This document shows, piece after piece, positions 47,720 through 57,109 of a DNA stretch of 64,000 nucleotides. Position numbers and translations under genes: made by a program. This DNA is from Psychrobacter piscatorii. Its GTDB lineage: Bacteria; Pseudomonadota; Gammaproteobacteria; Pseudomonadales; Moraxellaceae. The notes below the pieces were generated by a model that worked only from the letters and a program-made list of their open reading frames with translations, was not told the DNA's origin and ran no database searches. The stretch is taken from NCBI RefSeq assembly GCF_904846415.1, contig NZ_CAJHAR010000006.1, forward strand, positions 84,219 to 148,218, in the 5' to 3' direction. Positions within the stretch are counted from its first letter, which is position 1; each line of letters starts with the position of its first letter.

Positions 47720-48454
47720 ATGGAACAAAGAAGCAACTCTATGGAAAAAAGCCAAGACGCTGTAGAGCACAGACCTGTGTTTATGCCTAGAGTCAACAGT
47801 GACAACCTAGTAAAAACAGACATGGTCAGATTTGAACGGCATGTGGGGTTTGCTACCAGACAAAAGAAAAAATCTATCAATGATATGCATCAAGTTATTC
47901 GCAAAAAATATGGCTTTAATCATGTTTTGGAATTATCCAGTAAATCTGGCAATAAGTTGAGTTTCCCGCTGAGTCCATTCAGTTTAAAGATCACTGATGA
48001 GCATGACGGCAATCAATACAGTGTCGAAAATGCTTTTCAATCCAGTATGGTCTTTGAGGACGGTGGCCCTTACATTGACCTACTGACAGCGCCGCCAAGA
48101 CAAGCTAGAAAGGACGAGCGATTAATGACCTCGGGTGAGCTCATCGGCTACAATTATTTTGGTATGGAGTGGGGCACGGAGCCGTTGACTGTATTTTATG
48201 ATTGGCTATATGTGAATGCCCTAAAGCAAAACCCTCAGCTACATGAGGAAGTGATGCAATATCAAGCCTTTACCGATATTACCTTCAATCCCAAAAAGTC
48301 TATTCATAGTGCAGCTTATGCACTGGCGTTATTTGTGGCGCTCAATAAACGTGAGATGCTCGATAATGTTGAAGATCCAATGACATTTTATGATTTATGT
48401 AGTGAGTTTAAAATCAGTAATACTGAGCATCTTTTGGAAGAAGGTTGGATTTAA
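47720..48454 (+). CDS. NADAR-type antitoxin (DarT1-associated family), toxin absent
   Basis: 244 residues. The conserved core KSINDMHQVIRKKYG, then LELSSKSGN, SFPLSPFSLKI, YSVENAFQSSMVF, GGPYIDLLTAPPRQARKD and TVFYDWLYVNAL match NADAR (YbiA-like) proteins that act as antitoxins to DarT1 DNA ADP-ribosyltransferases by removing ADP-ribose from guanine. AAGG lies 9 nt before ATG 47720. No DarT gene is present on either side: an integrase lies upstream and an exporter downstream. Either the toxin was lost, or the gene serves as a stand-alone ADP-ribosyl hydrolase. Family call rests on motif recall. Confidence 0.65.
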   Translation: MEQRSNSMEKSQDAVEHRPVFMPRVNSDNLVKTDMVRFERHVGFATRQKKKSINDMHQVIRKKYGFNHVLELSSKSGNKLSFPLSPFSLKITDEHDGNQYSVENAFQSSMVFEDGGPYIDLLTAPPRQARKDERLMTSGELIGYNYFGMEWGTEPLTVFYDWLYVNALKQNPQLHEEVMQYQAFTDITFNPKKSIHSAAYALALFVALNKREMLDNVEDPMTFYDLCSEFKISNTEHLLEEGWI

Positions 48455-48473
48455 TAAATGCGCAACGAGAAAC

Positions 48474-48572
48474 ATGAGAAACTATAGGCTATTGATCGTC
48501 TCTCTTATTTTATTTGCCTTCACGTCATATTACTTAATAGCCAGACTCATTGTCTCGACAATGAGTCTTTAA
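48474..48572 (+). CDS. Possible 32-residue hydrophobic small protein
   Basis: ATG 48474 opens 32 codons, largely one transmembrane helix (YRLLIVSLILFAFTSYYLIA). It begins 20 bp after the NADAR stop. Its last codons overlap a perfect hairpin (48543-48568), which argues it may be fortuitous. Ribosome-binding signal weak (ACGAG). No family recognised. Confidence 0.25.
   Translation: MRNYRLLIVSLILFAFTSYYLIARLIVSTMSL
48543..48568 (+). terminator. Terminator after the NADAR gene
   Basis: Perfect 12-bp stem AGACTCATTGTC / GACAATGAGTCT with a 2-nt loop, followed by TTT. It separates the accessory patch from the convergent EamA gene. Confidence 0.6.
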
Positions 48573-48605
48573 CCATCGTTTATCCATTTATCTAAGAGTG
48601 AACTA

Positions 48606-49586
48606 TTAGACTCCGTACTTATGAGCAGGTTTTTTCTTTATCCCAAATTTCACATTTGCTAATAATAACCCTGACAATATCAATATCATTGCCAGCACCT
48701 TCCACCACGTCACGACTTCCCCTGTAAGCACTACGGACGTTGTCATACCGAATATGGGTATGAGTAGTGCAAATGGCATCACCTTAGAAGCGGTGTTTTT
48801 GCTGAGCAGATGCGACCACAGTCCAAAGCCTACTAAGGTTGAGATATATACGATAAATCCTAGTGACAGCCACGACTTTATCGATGCCTCAGTAACGGTT
48901 GCCAGCCGCCATGCATCGGTCTCCAACATAAGCGAAGATAACGTCAAAAACACACAAGCGATCAGACCGCCCCACGCGACCAATGCGAGCGCAGACAAGG
49001 CAGAGGCTTTATTTTCTTTAGTATTGGAAGAAACAGTCTCAGAGGAAATGGCTGGCACGCTTGTGTTTTGTTGTGCCGCTTTTAAGGTTGCCTGTGCTGA
49101 GGCCTGCTTGGAGGCAATATTACCAAAGCTCCAGCCCACTGCAGCAATCAAGATGCAGACAAATCCAGCCACAGGCATATCTCCGCCGAGATTTAGTGCA
49201 ATCACGCTAAGGCCTAATACTCCGACCAACATGCCGATGATTTGCATGCGACTGACTGCTTCGCCCAAGATAAAGTACGCCAACAACACAGTGATAAAAA
49301 TCTGCATTTGTAGCAACAACGCCGTCAAACCCGGTGACGCACCTAGATGCATGGCCGTAAATACAAAGGCATATTGCATGACAAAGGTACCGATAGCATA
49401 GATGAGTAAGGTACGGTTAAATGTAGGTGGCTTAAGAAACAAAACCAAAGGGACGGCGGTAAAGAAAAAGCGTAGAGCAGTGAGCATTAGTGGCGGGAAG
49501 CTCTCTAATCCCCATGCAATAAAGGTGAAATTCACACCCCAGATAAAGGTAACCAGTACAGCCAGTGCAGTGTATATAGGGTTCAT
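48606..49586 (-). CDS. EamA-family DMT exporter
   Basis: 326 residues, about ten transmembrane helices in two EamA repeats (start VTFIWGVNFTFIAWGLESFPPLML). A polar loop (about 165-195) separates the halves. Such proteins usually export amino acids or metabolites. It may be cotranscribed with the FAD oxidoreductase 52 bp upstream. Substrate unknown. Confidence 0.88.
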   Translation of the reverse strand: MNPIYTALAVLVTFIWGVNFTFIAWGLESFPPLMLTALRFFFTAVPLVLFLKPPTFNRTLLIYAIGTFVMQYAFVFTAMHLGASPGLTALLLQMQIFITVLLAYFILGEAVSRMQIIGMLVGVLGLSVIALNLGGDMPVAGFVCILIAAVGWSFGNIASKQASAQATLKAAQQNTSVPAISSETVSSNTKENKASALSALALVAWGGLIACVFLTLSSLMLETDAWRLATVTEASIKSWLSLGFIVYISTLVGFGLWSHLLSKNTASKVMPFALLIPIFGMTTSVVLTGEVVTWWKVLAMILILSGLLLANVKFGIKKKPAHKYGV

Positions 49587-49638
49587 GTGATCGTCCGTGT
49601 TTAATATTTACTCTTAACACTCTTGTTATAGTTGGAAG

Positions 49639-50910
49639 CTATACTTCACCTTTTGCCATATACTCTTCAAAAGAGAGGCGAATATGCGCGCCGACACTAC
49701 GAAATGGATCAGGTGGTATCCAGCTCGGCACTGAATGGTTAAGGATAAAATCCAGCTCTGGACTTTGTTTGCCGTAGATGTACTCCGCCATATAATGACC
49801 TAAATAAGTGCCTTTTGCCACCCCAACACCATTCATGCCAGCAATGACGTATACGTTAGGCTTATGCTCCGTAAAGACAGGTTGATGATTCATCGTGACA
49901 CAGATCATACCGCCCGATGTATACTCAAATGGTACGTTTGGCAGTTGCGGAAAACGCGCTAAATAAGACTGACGATGCTTAACTTTTACCTTGTCGAGTG
50001 ATGCTCCAGTGCTAGATAGGGTAGGCTGATAGGTTAAGGTATTGCGGATAAATATTCGCCGATCTGATGTAAATCTCACCGTCGTGCCAGCTGGATGCGC
50101 AGAAGTAAGTCCCCAAGGTGCTATATTTTCAGTAGTCTTATTTTCAGCAGCTTTATCTTTAAAACACTGCATTTCGTTCTCATTCAGCGGGCGAGTCAGA
50201 CTGGCATAGGTGAATATTGGCGTTATTTGATTGGAAGCCACACCAAATTTTTCTGTAAATGCATTTGTGGCTAAGACGATAGTGTCAGCACTGAGTCGCG
50301 CTTTTGGGGTTTGGATGACTTTATTGGCCAAGTTTATTTCTTGGACTGGCGTATTCTCGAACAAGGTCACATTAGCGGGTAGCGCACTGGCGACGGAGAT
50401 TGCTAAGGCTGCTGGATTAACCAATATATTACCCGGTGTATAAACTGCGCGCTTGTAGTAATGCGTACCCAACTTCTTTGCTAGGGCATCACCATTTAGT
50501 ATCTCGTACGGTTCTCCGATGGCCTCTAACGTTTTTACAAAGTCACTCAAACCAGAGAAGTGCTTTTCCTCATGAGCGGCCAAATACTTACCAGCCTGAT
50601 GCCAACAAACCTCTAATCCTTGCTGCTCCTGAATACGCTGTAATCGCTGAATAGCAAAGGTATTCAAGTCGCGAGCCTTCGTGTTTGCCTGTGCATCAGG
50701 CTCTGTAGGATCTAGATTGTGAGGTATATCAATAATAAATCCTGCATTACGCCCAGACGCACCTTGACCCACTTCTAGCGCATCAACAAGGGCAATGCGC
50801 GCCTCTGGACGGAGTTCAGCTAATCGGCCAGCGGTCGCGAGACCTGAGAATCCTGCACCAATGATGATGACGTTAAAGTGCGCGTCTGTCTCAGCATGTT
50901 GCACGGGCAT
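49639..50910 (-). CDS. FAD-dependent amine/amino-acid oxidoreductase (DAO fold)
   Basis: 423 residues. Rossmann FAD motif VIIIGAGFSGLATAGRL (about 14-30) and the second signature GQGASGRNAGFI. C-terminal VIAGMNGVGVAKGTYLG closes the FAD fold. Overall like PuuB/glycine-oxidase-type deaminating oxidases. Substrate not readable; an exporter gene follows. Confidence 0.85.
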   Translation of the reverse strand: MPVQHAETDAHFNVIIIGAGFSGLATAGRLAELRPEARIALVDALEVGQGASGRNAGFIIDIPHNLDPTEPDAQANTKARDLNTFAIQRLQRIQEQQGLEVCWHQAGKYLAAHEEKHFSGLSDFVKTLEAIGEPYEILNGDALAKKLGTHYYKRAVYTPGNILVNPAALAISVASALPANVTLFENTPVQEINLANKVIQTPKARLSADTIVLATNAFTEKFGVASNQITPIFTYASLTRPLNENEMQCFKDKAAENKTTENIAPWGLTSAHPAGTTVRFTSDRRIFIRNTLTYQPTLSSTGASLDKVKVKHRQSYLARFPQLPNVPFEYTSGGMICVTMNHQPVFTEHKPNVYVIAGMNGVGVAKGTYLGHYMAEYIYGKQSPELDFILNHSVPSWIPPDPFRSVGAHIRLSFEEYMAKGEV

Positions 50911-51035
50911 AGGACGCGTAAAAGATACAGACTCAAACCAACCAATCTAGGTACGAGCTTAGCTCACAATGATAAGGCGATTCTCAATTCTCAATCATCG
51001 GTTTTTCATCTTCGGAGTTTTTCATACTATGCCTT

Positions 51036-51923
51036 TCAATCATTAAACGCTTTTATCATGATGTTTGCACATTGTTCAGGCGCTTCCATTGGCAGCAGAT
51101 GCCCATTATCTGACAGTTCAATGATTCGTGCACTAGGGACGAGATTCTGCCAAACTTTACGCACCTCATCGCTGATAAACATAGAAGGTTTGCCAACGAT
51201 AATAGTGTAAGGCAAACCAATAGTATTAAGGTCTTTTAAGGCATCATTGACAAAAGGGGTATCGAAATAGCTTGCTAATTCTTGCTCAGGAGCGAAAATC
51301 AAACTATATTGCCCTTGCTCATTTTGGACAAGACTATTTTTTGCAAAGACATAAAGATTGCCATCATCAATACGCTTAAAAGCACGATGCGCTCGCAGAT
51401 AGTCATAGTAGGATTCAATGCTTTCCCACTGTGCTTGCTTGGCTTGTGTGCTTGTAAAAGGCTCTTGAGTTATCTTTAAATCGTCAGGTGCCGAGTTCAT
51501 CATGAGCATCTGCGATTTGGTAAAAGTAACGGGCTCTATCAAATACAGTTGTGAAAATAGCTCTGGACGTTTGGCCGCGGCAATGGCGGTGGCAGTCGCG
51601 CCTTGAGAATGTCCAATACCTACAATAGGCTTATCCTGTGTCCTCTCTAAAAAATCAATCAATATATCAGCATCTTGCTCGCGAGTCAGCTTTTTGACGG
51701 ATGGTAGATCGTACCAATAGCCACGCATGGCAAGACTGTTGATAGTAAATTGCTCACTGAGCTTGGTGAGTAGCGGCAAATAGACACCAGCCGTAAAACC
51801 ATTGCCGCCATAAAAATGCGCAGGAGATAACGGGGCGTTTTTATCATTATTAACCAAAGCAGATAAGTCATAATAGCGGGCTTTTTTATTACCTAGGGTC
51901 ATTGCCCGTTCGAATGCTTGCAT
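51036..51923 (-). CDS. Alpha/beta hydrolase
   Basis: 295 residues, no signal peptide. Nucleophile elbow GHSQGA (Ser about 103) and catalytic His in SDNGHLLPMEAPEQ near the C-terminus; oxyanion region FYGGNGFTAGVY. A cytoplasmic esterase/lipase-like fold with unknown substrate. Confidence 0.87.
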   Translation of the reverse strand: MQAFERAMTLGNKKARYYDLSALVNNDKNAPLSPAHFYGGNGFTAGVYLPLLTKLSEQFTINSLAMRGYWYDLPSVKKLTREQDADILIDFLERTQDKPIVGIGHSQGATATAIAAAKRPELFSQLYLIEPVTFTKSQMLMMNSAPDDLKITQEPFTSTQAKQAQWESIESYYDYLRAHRAFKRIDDGNLYVFAKNSLVQNEQGQYSLIFAPEQELASYFDTPFVNDALKDLNTIGLPYTIIVGKPSMFISDEVRKVWQNLVPSARIIELSDNGHLLPMEAPEQCANIMIKAFND

Positions 51924-52007
51924 AGTATTGGCCTTATTATTTGTTAACTATCAAAATTTCATCAATGATCAAAAACATGTTAAGTAAAAAATTTGTCATT
52001 ATTTTCA

Positions 52008-52550
52008 CTACTGCATATCAAATATCAAACAGGTGGTGGTGGCATGGGCGTATAGTTTGCCATCAGGACCAACAATGCGTCCCTCAGCCGTTGCGGTTTG
52101 TCTCCCGACATGGATGATATTAGCCTCAGCACGTACTAGCGGAATGGCTTTGGTCAACGCTCGAATCATATTTACTTTAATCTCGAGTGTGGTATAGCCT
52201 TTGCCGGCGGGCAAGGTTGAGTGAATGGCGCAGCCGACAGCAGAGTCAAGGATGGTACAAAACCACCCACCATGTACGCTACCTAGTGGATTGTAATGTT
52301 GCTGACCGGGTCGACCTTGAAAGATGGATTTACCGCCTTCTATGTGGATAGGAATAAAATCAAGCGTTTCACCAATCGGTGGTGAGGGCAACTCTCCCGC
52401 AAACATGGCATCAAAAAATGATTGGCCACTCATGCTAGCCAGTTGAGCAGGCGAGGTTATCCCTATAGAGCCTAATGTAGCGCGTATACGCACATCATCA
52501 GCTTCCCAATTAGCCAGCGTATTATTAATATCTGTTTTCGTAACATCCAT
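52008..52550 (-). CDS. PaaI-type hotdog thioesterase
   Basis: 180 residues from ATG 52550 (AAGGA 8 nt upstream; an upstream start is possible but unsupported). Hotdog motif NPLGSVHGGWFCTILDSAVGCAI with the conserved Asn/His-Gly-Gly, then GYTTLEIKVNMIRAL. It hydrolyses acyl-CoA thioesters. Inverted repeats at 52651-52679 lie in front of it. Confidence 0.88.
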   Translation of the reverse strand: MDVTKTDINNTLANWEADDVRIRATLGSIGITSPAQLASMSGQSFFDAMFAGELPSPPIGETLDFIPIHIEGGKSIFQGRPGQQHYNPLGSVHGGWFCTILDSAVGCAIHSTLPAGKGYTTLEIKVNMIRALTKAIPLVRAEANIIHVGRQTATAEGRIVGPDGKLYAHATTTCLIFDMQ

Positions 52551-53008
52551 TTTACAGTCCTTGTGTATGGGTTGTTTATACATTCTATTTGGTTGGCGCA
52601 ACTTGTAGACGCCGCGCAGATTTCTTTGCAGAGGAGTAATATAAGATAATATAGTTACTACTAAAAAGATAGTAACTATTAAAAATAACTCTTGAAAATA
52701 CAGTTACTATGTATATTTACTATTGTACTTTCATTATTTCTAATAGAATTGCTGGCAAGTAGCATAAAATTTGAGGCCATTTATGCCAATATATTCGCGT
52801 GAGAATGGCAACTGGTGGTAAGTACGTATCGCTAAAAGAATTCTTTAATACAACAGAGCGTACGGGTGATTCAAAGGCGAGTTAAGCACGATTTTTTTTG
52901 CCAAATAACACGAGCACAAGCAATGTCTTATGAAAAAGAGTTGATTTTGCAAAAGAAGGATTGAAAAATCATCAAGAAATGATAACGCTTAAAATCTATA
53001 GAAAACGC
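52551..53008. promoter_or_regulatory. Intergenic region with AGTTACTAT-type repeats
   Basis: About 458 bp. An inverted repeat ATAGTTACT (52651-52659) / AGTAACTAT (52671-52679) and a third half-site AGTTACTAT (52702-52710) mark an operator array ahead of the thioesterase. The HxlR regulator encoded at 53009-53461 is a candidate binder. A 26-codon frame at about 52804 (MATGGKYVSLKEFF...) has no support. Confidence 0.55.
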
Positions 53009-53461
53009 TTATTTAAATTTTTTCTGAATGGCACGTTTACCAATCTCAACGCCAGTCACTTTGTCAATGACGACAGGTTGGATTTCCTCACTTGTCTCAG
53101 AATCTACAAAAATAGCCCTTTTATCATAGTCTGAACAAGGACTGTGAGTAAGACCCCATTCCCTTAACATGAATAGTATCGGTAGTATATCTTGACCTGC
53201 CTCCGTTAATAGATACTCTTCGCGCGGCGGCTGTGTCGAGTAGCGGTGTTTTGTCAATACACCTTCTTTGACTAGAGTGGTTAGACGTTTGGTCAACACC
53301 GACGGTGCAATGCCTAGACTGTTATGAAATTCATCAAATCGTGTCAGTCCCATATGAGCATCGCGTAAGATCAGTAAGCACCAAGGATCGCCAAACACCG
53401 AAAGGTTGTGAGCGATAGGGCAAGCAATAAGGCTGGGGCGATCTAAAGACACTTTAGCCAT
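53009..53461 (-). CDS. HxlR-family transcriptional regulator
   Basis: 150 residues from ATG 53461. Winged helix of the HxlR/MarR-like type: CPIAHNLSVFGDPWCLLILRD, FDEFHNSLGIAPSVLTKRL, LVKEGVLTKHRY and PPREEYLLTEAG. The usual N-terminal cysteine near Pro-Ile is present (ACPIAH), as in redox-sensing members. It probably controls the thioesterase region via the AGTTACTAT repeats. Confidence 0.9.
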   Translation of the reverse strand: MAKVSLDRPSLIACPIAHNLSVFGDPWCLLILRDAHMGLTRFDEFHNSLGIAPSVLTKRLTTLVKEGVLTKHRYSTQPPREEYLLTEAGQDILPILFMLREWGLTHSPCSDYDKRAIFVDSETSEEIQPVVIDKVTGVEIGKRAIQKKFK

Positions 53462-53594
53462 AAATATCAACGTTAGTTTCTGATTTATAGATGATTATAC
53501 CTTAAATGGTCATAACTTTAGAGACCGTCTTAATGTGTTTGAATGGCTTATTTTTTCTTAGAATTTTCTTGGTGCTTTGCTACCCAAGTAAATA

Positions 53595-54482
53595 CTATTT
53601 GAGCTTCAAAGCATCAATGACGGCTCGTAGCGCAGGTGACACATTGTGATGCGGATAATATAAATGAAAGCCGCTGAAGGTATGACTGAACTCTCTCAAT
53701 ATATGAATAAGCTTGCCGTTTTTTAGCTCATCTTTAATCATATCGATGGGCACATAACCAATGCCCAGTCCTCGTTTTGCGGCATCAATCACTGAGTAAT
53801 CAGTCGAGAATACCCATTGTCCTTGCGTCTTTAATTTGTAAGGCTGCCCATCAACCATAAAGTCCCAGTGATACATACCGCCACCCATGAATCGATAGCC
53901 CAAGCAGTTGTGATCGTTCAACTCTACAGGTGTTTTGGGAAAGCCAAACTCAAGGAAATAATCTGGCGAACCGACCACAGCAATCTCCTCATCATAGTCG
54001 ATACGCACCGATATCATACCTTCAGTAACCAGACTACCAAAGCGAACCCCTGCATCAAATTGTGTGCTGATAATATCTGACAAAGCAGTATCGCTGATCA
54101 ACTCGAGTTCAATATCAGGATATAGCTGTTTGAATTTGGCCAGCTTTGGTAACAGCACTTTATCAATAGCATACTGACCAGCACTGATGCGTACCAACCC
54201 CGCAGGCGTTTCGCGCAAATACTTGAGTCCATCTAACTTCTCATCTAATAAACTAAAACTCTGCTCAGCGGTCACAAACAACGCTTCGCCTGCATGTGTC
54301 AAAGACAAGCTACGTGTGGTTCTCGTGAATAACTGTAGACCTAAGCGCTGCTCTAATAACTTAATAGAGCGGCTCAGTGCGGATTGTGATATCCCAAGTT
54401 TGACAGCAGCCTTAGTAAAACTACTCTCTTGAGCAACCAATAAGAAAGCATGCAGCTCATTATAATTCTCTTGTTGTCGCAT
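53595..54482 (-). CDS. LysR-family transcriptional regulator
   Basis: 295 residues. HTH (FLLVAQESSFTKAAVKLGIS, QSALSRSIKLLEQRLGLQLF) followed by the effector domain (VRISAGQYAIDKVLLPKL). Divergent from a secreted hydrolase gene with a 195-bp shared region that contains a 10-bp inverted repeat, the classical LysR arrangement. Confidence 0.92.
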   Translation of the reverse strand: MRQQENYNELHAFLLVAQESSFTKAAVKLGISQSALSRSIKLLEQRLGLQLFTRTTRSLSLTHAGEALFVTAEQSFSLLDEKLDGLKYLRETPAGLVRISAGQYAIDKVLLPKLAKFKQLYPDIELELISDTALSDIISTQFDAGVRFGSLVTEGMISVRIDYDEEIAVVGSPDYFLEFGFPKTPVELNDHNCLGYRFMGGGMYHWDFMVDGQPYKLKTQGQWVFSTDYSVIDAAKRGLGIGYVPIDMIKDELKNGKLIHILREFSHTFSGFHLYYPHHNVSPALRAVIDALKLK

Positions 54483-54577
54483 ATTCAGAACCTGAGTGAA
54501 TAAATAAAAGTTAAAAAATGGGTATTATCACTAGAAACGTAGAAGTATAAGATTATCTCATGACTTTAGAGAATATA

Positions 54578-54604
54578 TTATAAACAATTTTGTCTTGTTT
54601 ATAA
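54578..54604. promoter_or_regulatory. Inverted repeat between LysR and hydrolase genes
   Basis: Perfect 10-bp arms TTATAAACAA / TTGTTTATAA with a 7-nt spacer, 74 bp before the hydrolase start. A good candidate LysR operator. Confidence 0.6.
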
Positions 54605-54677
54605 CACGGCTATTTCTACTCACACATTATGAATAATCATCAGATAAGTGATGATTTACTATCAAAAAGGACGACCA

Positions 54678-55796
54678 ATGACCTTACCATCAATGATCAA
54701 AAAGCTTAGCCTGGGAATACTGCTCAGCTCAACTATACTTGGAGCGAACAATATGGCACAAGCCGCCACATCTACCGTCCCACTCGTACAAAAATGGGAT
54801 AAAACGTTTGCTAAAAGTGATAGCGTCACACATCAAAAAGTAACATTCAAAAACCGTTATGGCATCACGCTTGCCGCAGATCTTTATATACCAAAATCCT
54901 ATAACGGCAAAAAGCTAGCAGCATTAGCTGTTGGCGGGCCTTTTGGCGCTGTGAAAGAACAATCATCAGGCTTATATGCGCAAAAGATGGCAGAACAGGG
55001 CTTTGTCGCTATAGCTTTTGATCCTTCTTATACGGGTGAAAGCAGCGGTACGCCTAGAAATGTCGCGTCCCCAGATATCAATACGGAAGACTTTAGTGCA
55101 GCGATAGATTACTTAGGGTTACGTCCTGAGGTCGATAGAAATCGTATTGGCGCTATTGGTATCTGTGGTTGGGGCGGCATGGGTTTAAATGCCGCTGCGA
55201 TGGATACGCGAATCAAAGCGGTCGCCACGACCAGTATGTACGATATGAGTCGTGCGATGGGGCATGGGGTAGGTGACGGTGATGATCGCTATGATGCGGG
55301 CGATCGTCAAGCAGTATTGAAACATCTCAATCAACAACGCTGGATAGACGCAGAGAAAGGGCAGCCTGCGACGGCCAACCATGATCTCTATGTAGACGAT
55401 AACGGCAAAGTGACCACGGCAGATCGTATTTTGCCCGAAACGTTAGATAGTAACCCAAACCCTGTACAAAAAGAGTTTTTCGATTACTACCGTACGGATC
55501 GGGGTTTTCATAAAAATGCAGTGAACTCAAGCGGCGCATGGACGGCGACGACGCCTTTATCATTCATGAATATGCCACTGCTGAGCTATATTGACGAGAT
55601 ATCTCCGCGTCCTATCTTGATCATTGCTGGCGAGGATGCTCACTCGCTTTATTTTAGTAAAGATGCTTATCAAAAAGCCAAACAACCAAAAGAACTGCTC
55701 ATTTTACCAAATACGAACCATGTCGATTTATACGACCGCATGGATAAAATCCCTTTTGACAAATTGACAGACTTTTTTAATAAAAACTTGAAATAA
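54678..55796 (+). CDS. Secreted alpha/beta hydrolase (YcjY/DLH-like)
   Basis: 372 residues from ATG 54678 (GGA 8 nt upstream). A Sec signal peptide ends at about NNMAQA-A (residue 28). The mature domain has GVGG-like oxyanion segment AVGGPFGAVKEQ, nucleophile region IGICGWGGMGL (GxCxG, with Cys instead of Ser) and catalytic His in PNTNHVDLYDR. The family often has Cys or Ser nucleophile. Probably LysR-controlled. Substrate unknown. Confidence 0.82.
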   Translation: MTLPSMIKKLSLGILLSSTILGANNMAQAATSTVPLVQKWDKTFAKSDSVTHQKVTFKNRYGITLAADLYIPKSYNGKKLAALAVGGPFGAVKEQSSGLYAQKMAEQGFVAIAFDPSYTGESSGTPRNVASPDINTEDFSAAIDYLGLRPEVDRNRIGAIGICGWGGMGLNAAAMDTRIKAVATTSMYDMSRAMGHGVGDGDDRYDAGDRQAVLKHLNQQRWIDAEKGQPATANHDLYVDDNGKVTTADRILPETLDSNPNPVQKEFFDYYRTDRGFHKNAVNSSGAWTATTPLSFMNMPLLSYIDEISPRPILIIAGEDAHSLYFSKDAYQKAKQPKELLILPNTNHVDLYDRMDKIPFDKLTDFFNKNLK

Positions 55797-55823
55797 AAAA
55801 AGAGGGTAGTGAGTTATAAAAAC

Positions 55824-55850
55824 AACCGGCTACGTGATGGCCGGTTTTTC
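55824..55850 (+). terminator. Terminator after the secreted hydrolase
   Basis: 7-bp GC-rich stem AACCGGC / GCCGGTT with a 9-nt loop followed by TTTC, 27 bp after the hydrolase stop. Confidence 0.7.
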
Positions 55851-55905
55851 GTTTAGTTTAAAACCCATTTTTTAATAGATTCTCAATACAATATCGAGAG
55901 TGTGT

Positions 55906-57087
55906 ATGTTGAACACCAAAGAAAAAGAAAAAAATATAGAACAGCCCGCCTATTGGAGTGGGGTTTTTGCCATGACATTGTGCGTTTTTGCATTAATTGC
56001 CTCAGAGTTCATGCCTGTGAGTCTACTCACGCCGATAGCAGTAGATCTCAGCATCAGTGAAGGGATGGTAGGTCAAGGTATTGCCATTTCAGGTGCATTT
56101 GCGGTTATCACAAGTTTGACGATCTCTCGTGTGGTAGGCAATATGAATCGTAAAACGCTATTGTTGCTTTTAACTGCCATGATGGCGGTATCAGGCGTCA
56201 TTGTAGCACTGGCGCAAAATTATATGATTTATATGATTGGAAGGGCACTGATTGGAGTAGTTATCGGTGGATTTTGGTCAATGTCAGCAGCAATGGCGAT
56301 GCGATTAGTGCCACCCTCAGATGTGCCGCGGGCCATGGCTATTTTTAACAGTGGCAATGCATTAGCAATGGTCATTGCAGCACCTTTAGGAAGTTATCTT
56401 GGGTCAATCATTGGTTGGCGCGGTGCCTTTTTTTGTCTAGTTCCTGTGGCTCTATTGGCTCTTATTTGGCAGTGGATCAGTTTACCTGTTATGCAAGTCA
56501 CTACAGATAAAACTGACAAAGCTACCTCTATCTTAGGATTGCTGCGTAATCCTATCGTCATGATTGGTATGTTGGCCGTTAGTTTGTTTTTTATGGGACA
56601 GTTCTCACTTTTTACTTATGTAAGACCATTTTTAGAAACCATCACTCAAGTTAATATCTCTACTTTGTCACTTGTTTTGCTTGGGATTGGCGTGATGGGT
56701 TTTATTGGCACGTGTGTGATTACCATTTTCTTAGAGCGGCGTTTTTATACAACTTTGATTGTAATTCCTATTCTTATGGCAGCAATTGCAGCGACGTTGA
56801 TATTTTTTGGTACATCGACCATGGTTGTGGCAGTGTTACTTGGTCTTTGGGGGTTTTTAGCAACAGCAGCCCCTGTTGGTTGGTGGAGCTGGCTTGCTCG
56901 CACATTGCCAGAACAGGCTGAAGTAGGGGGTGGCTTGATGGTCGCTGTGGTGCAACTGGCTATTGCATTAGGTTCGACAGTAGGTGGTATTTTGTTTGAT
57001 CATAGCGGTTATCAGGCAACGTTTGTATTTAGCGCTGTTATCTTAGTGATTTCCGCGTTCTTAACATCGCGTTTGACCGCGCAGTAA
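55906..57087 (+). CDS. MFS efflux transporter
   Basis: 393 residues, 12 transmembrane helices. Start ATG 55906 (GAGAG 8 nt upstream). FALIASEFMPVSLLTPIA, motif GRALIGVVIGGFWSMSAAMA and the DHA1-like layout recall drug/arabinose efflux proteins. Substrate unknown. A secreted cyclophilin-like gene follows after 22 bp, so they may form an operon. Confidence 0.88.
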   Translation: MLNTKEKEKNIEQPAYWSGVFAMTLCVFALIASEFMPVSLLTPIAVDLSISEGMVGQGIAISGAFAVITSLTISRVVGNMNRKTLLLLLTAMMAVSGVIVALAQNYMIYMIGRALIGVVIGGFWSMSAAMAMRLVPPSDVPRAMAIFNSGNALAMVIAAPLGSYLGSIIGWRGAFFCLVPVALLALIWQWISLPVMQVTTDKTDKATSILGLLRNPIVMIGMLAVSLFFMGQFSLFTYVRPFLETITQVNISTLSLVLLGIGVMGFIGTCVITIFLERRFYTTLIVIPILMAAIAATLIFFGTSTMVVAVLLGLWGFLATAAPVGWWSWLARTLPEQAEVGGGLMVAVVQLAIALGSTVGGILFDHSGYQATFVFSAVILVISAFLTSRLTAQ

Positions 57088-57109
57088 TTACTTTAGGGGA
57101 GTTTAACAG

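Noticed and set aside
52804..52884. 26-codon frame MATGGKYVSLKEFF
   Set aside because: Too short, weak start region, no recognisable family; noted only as part of the intergenic region.
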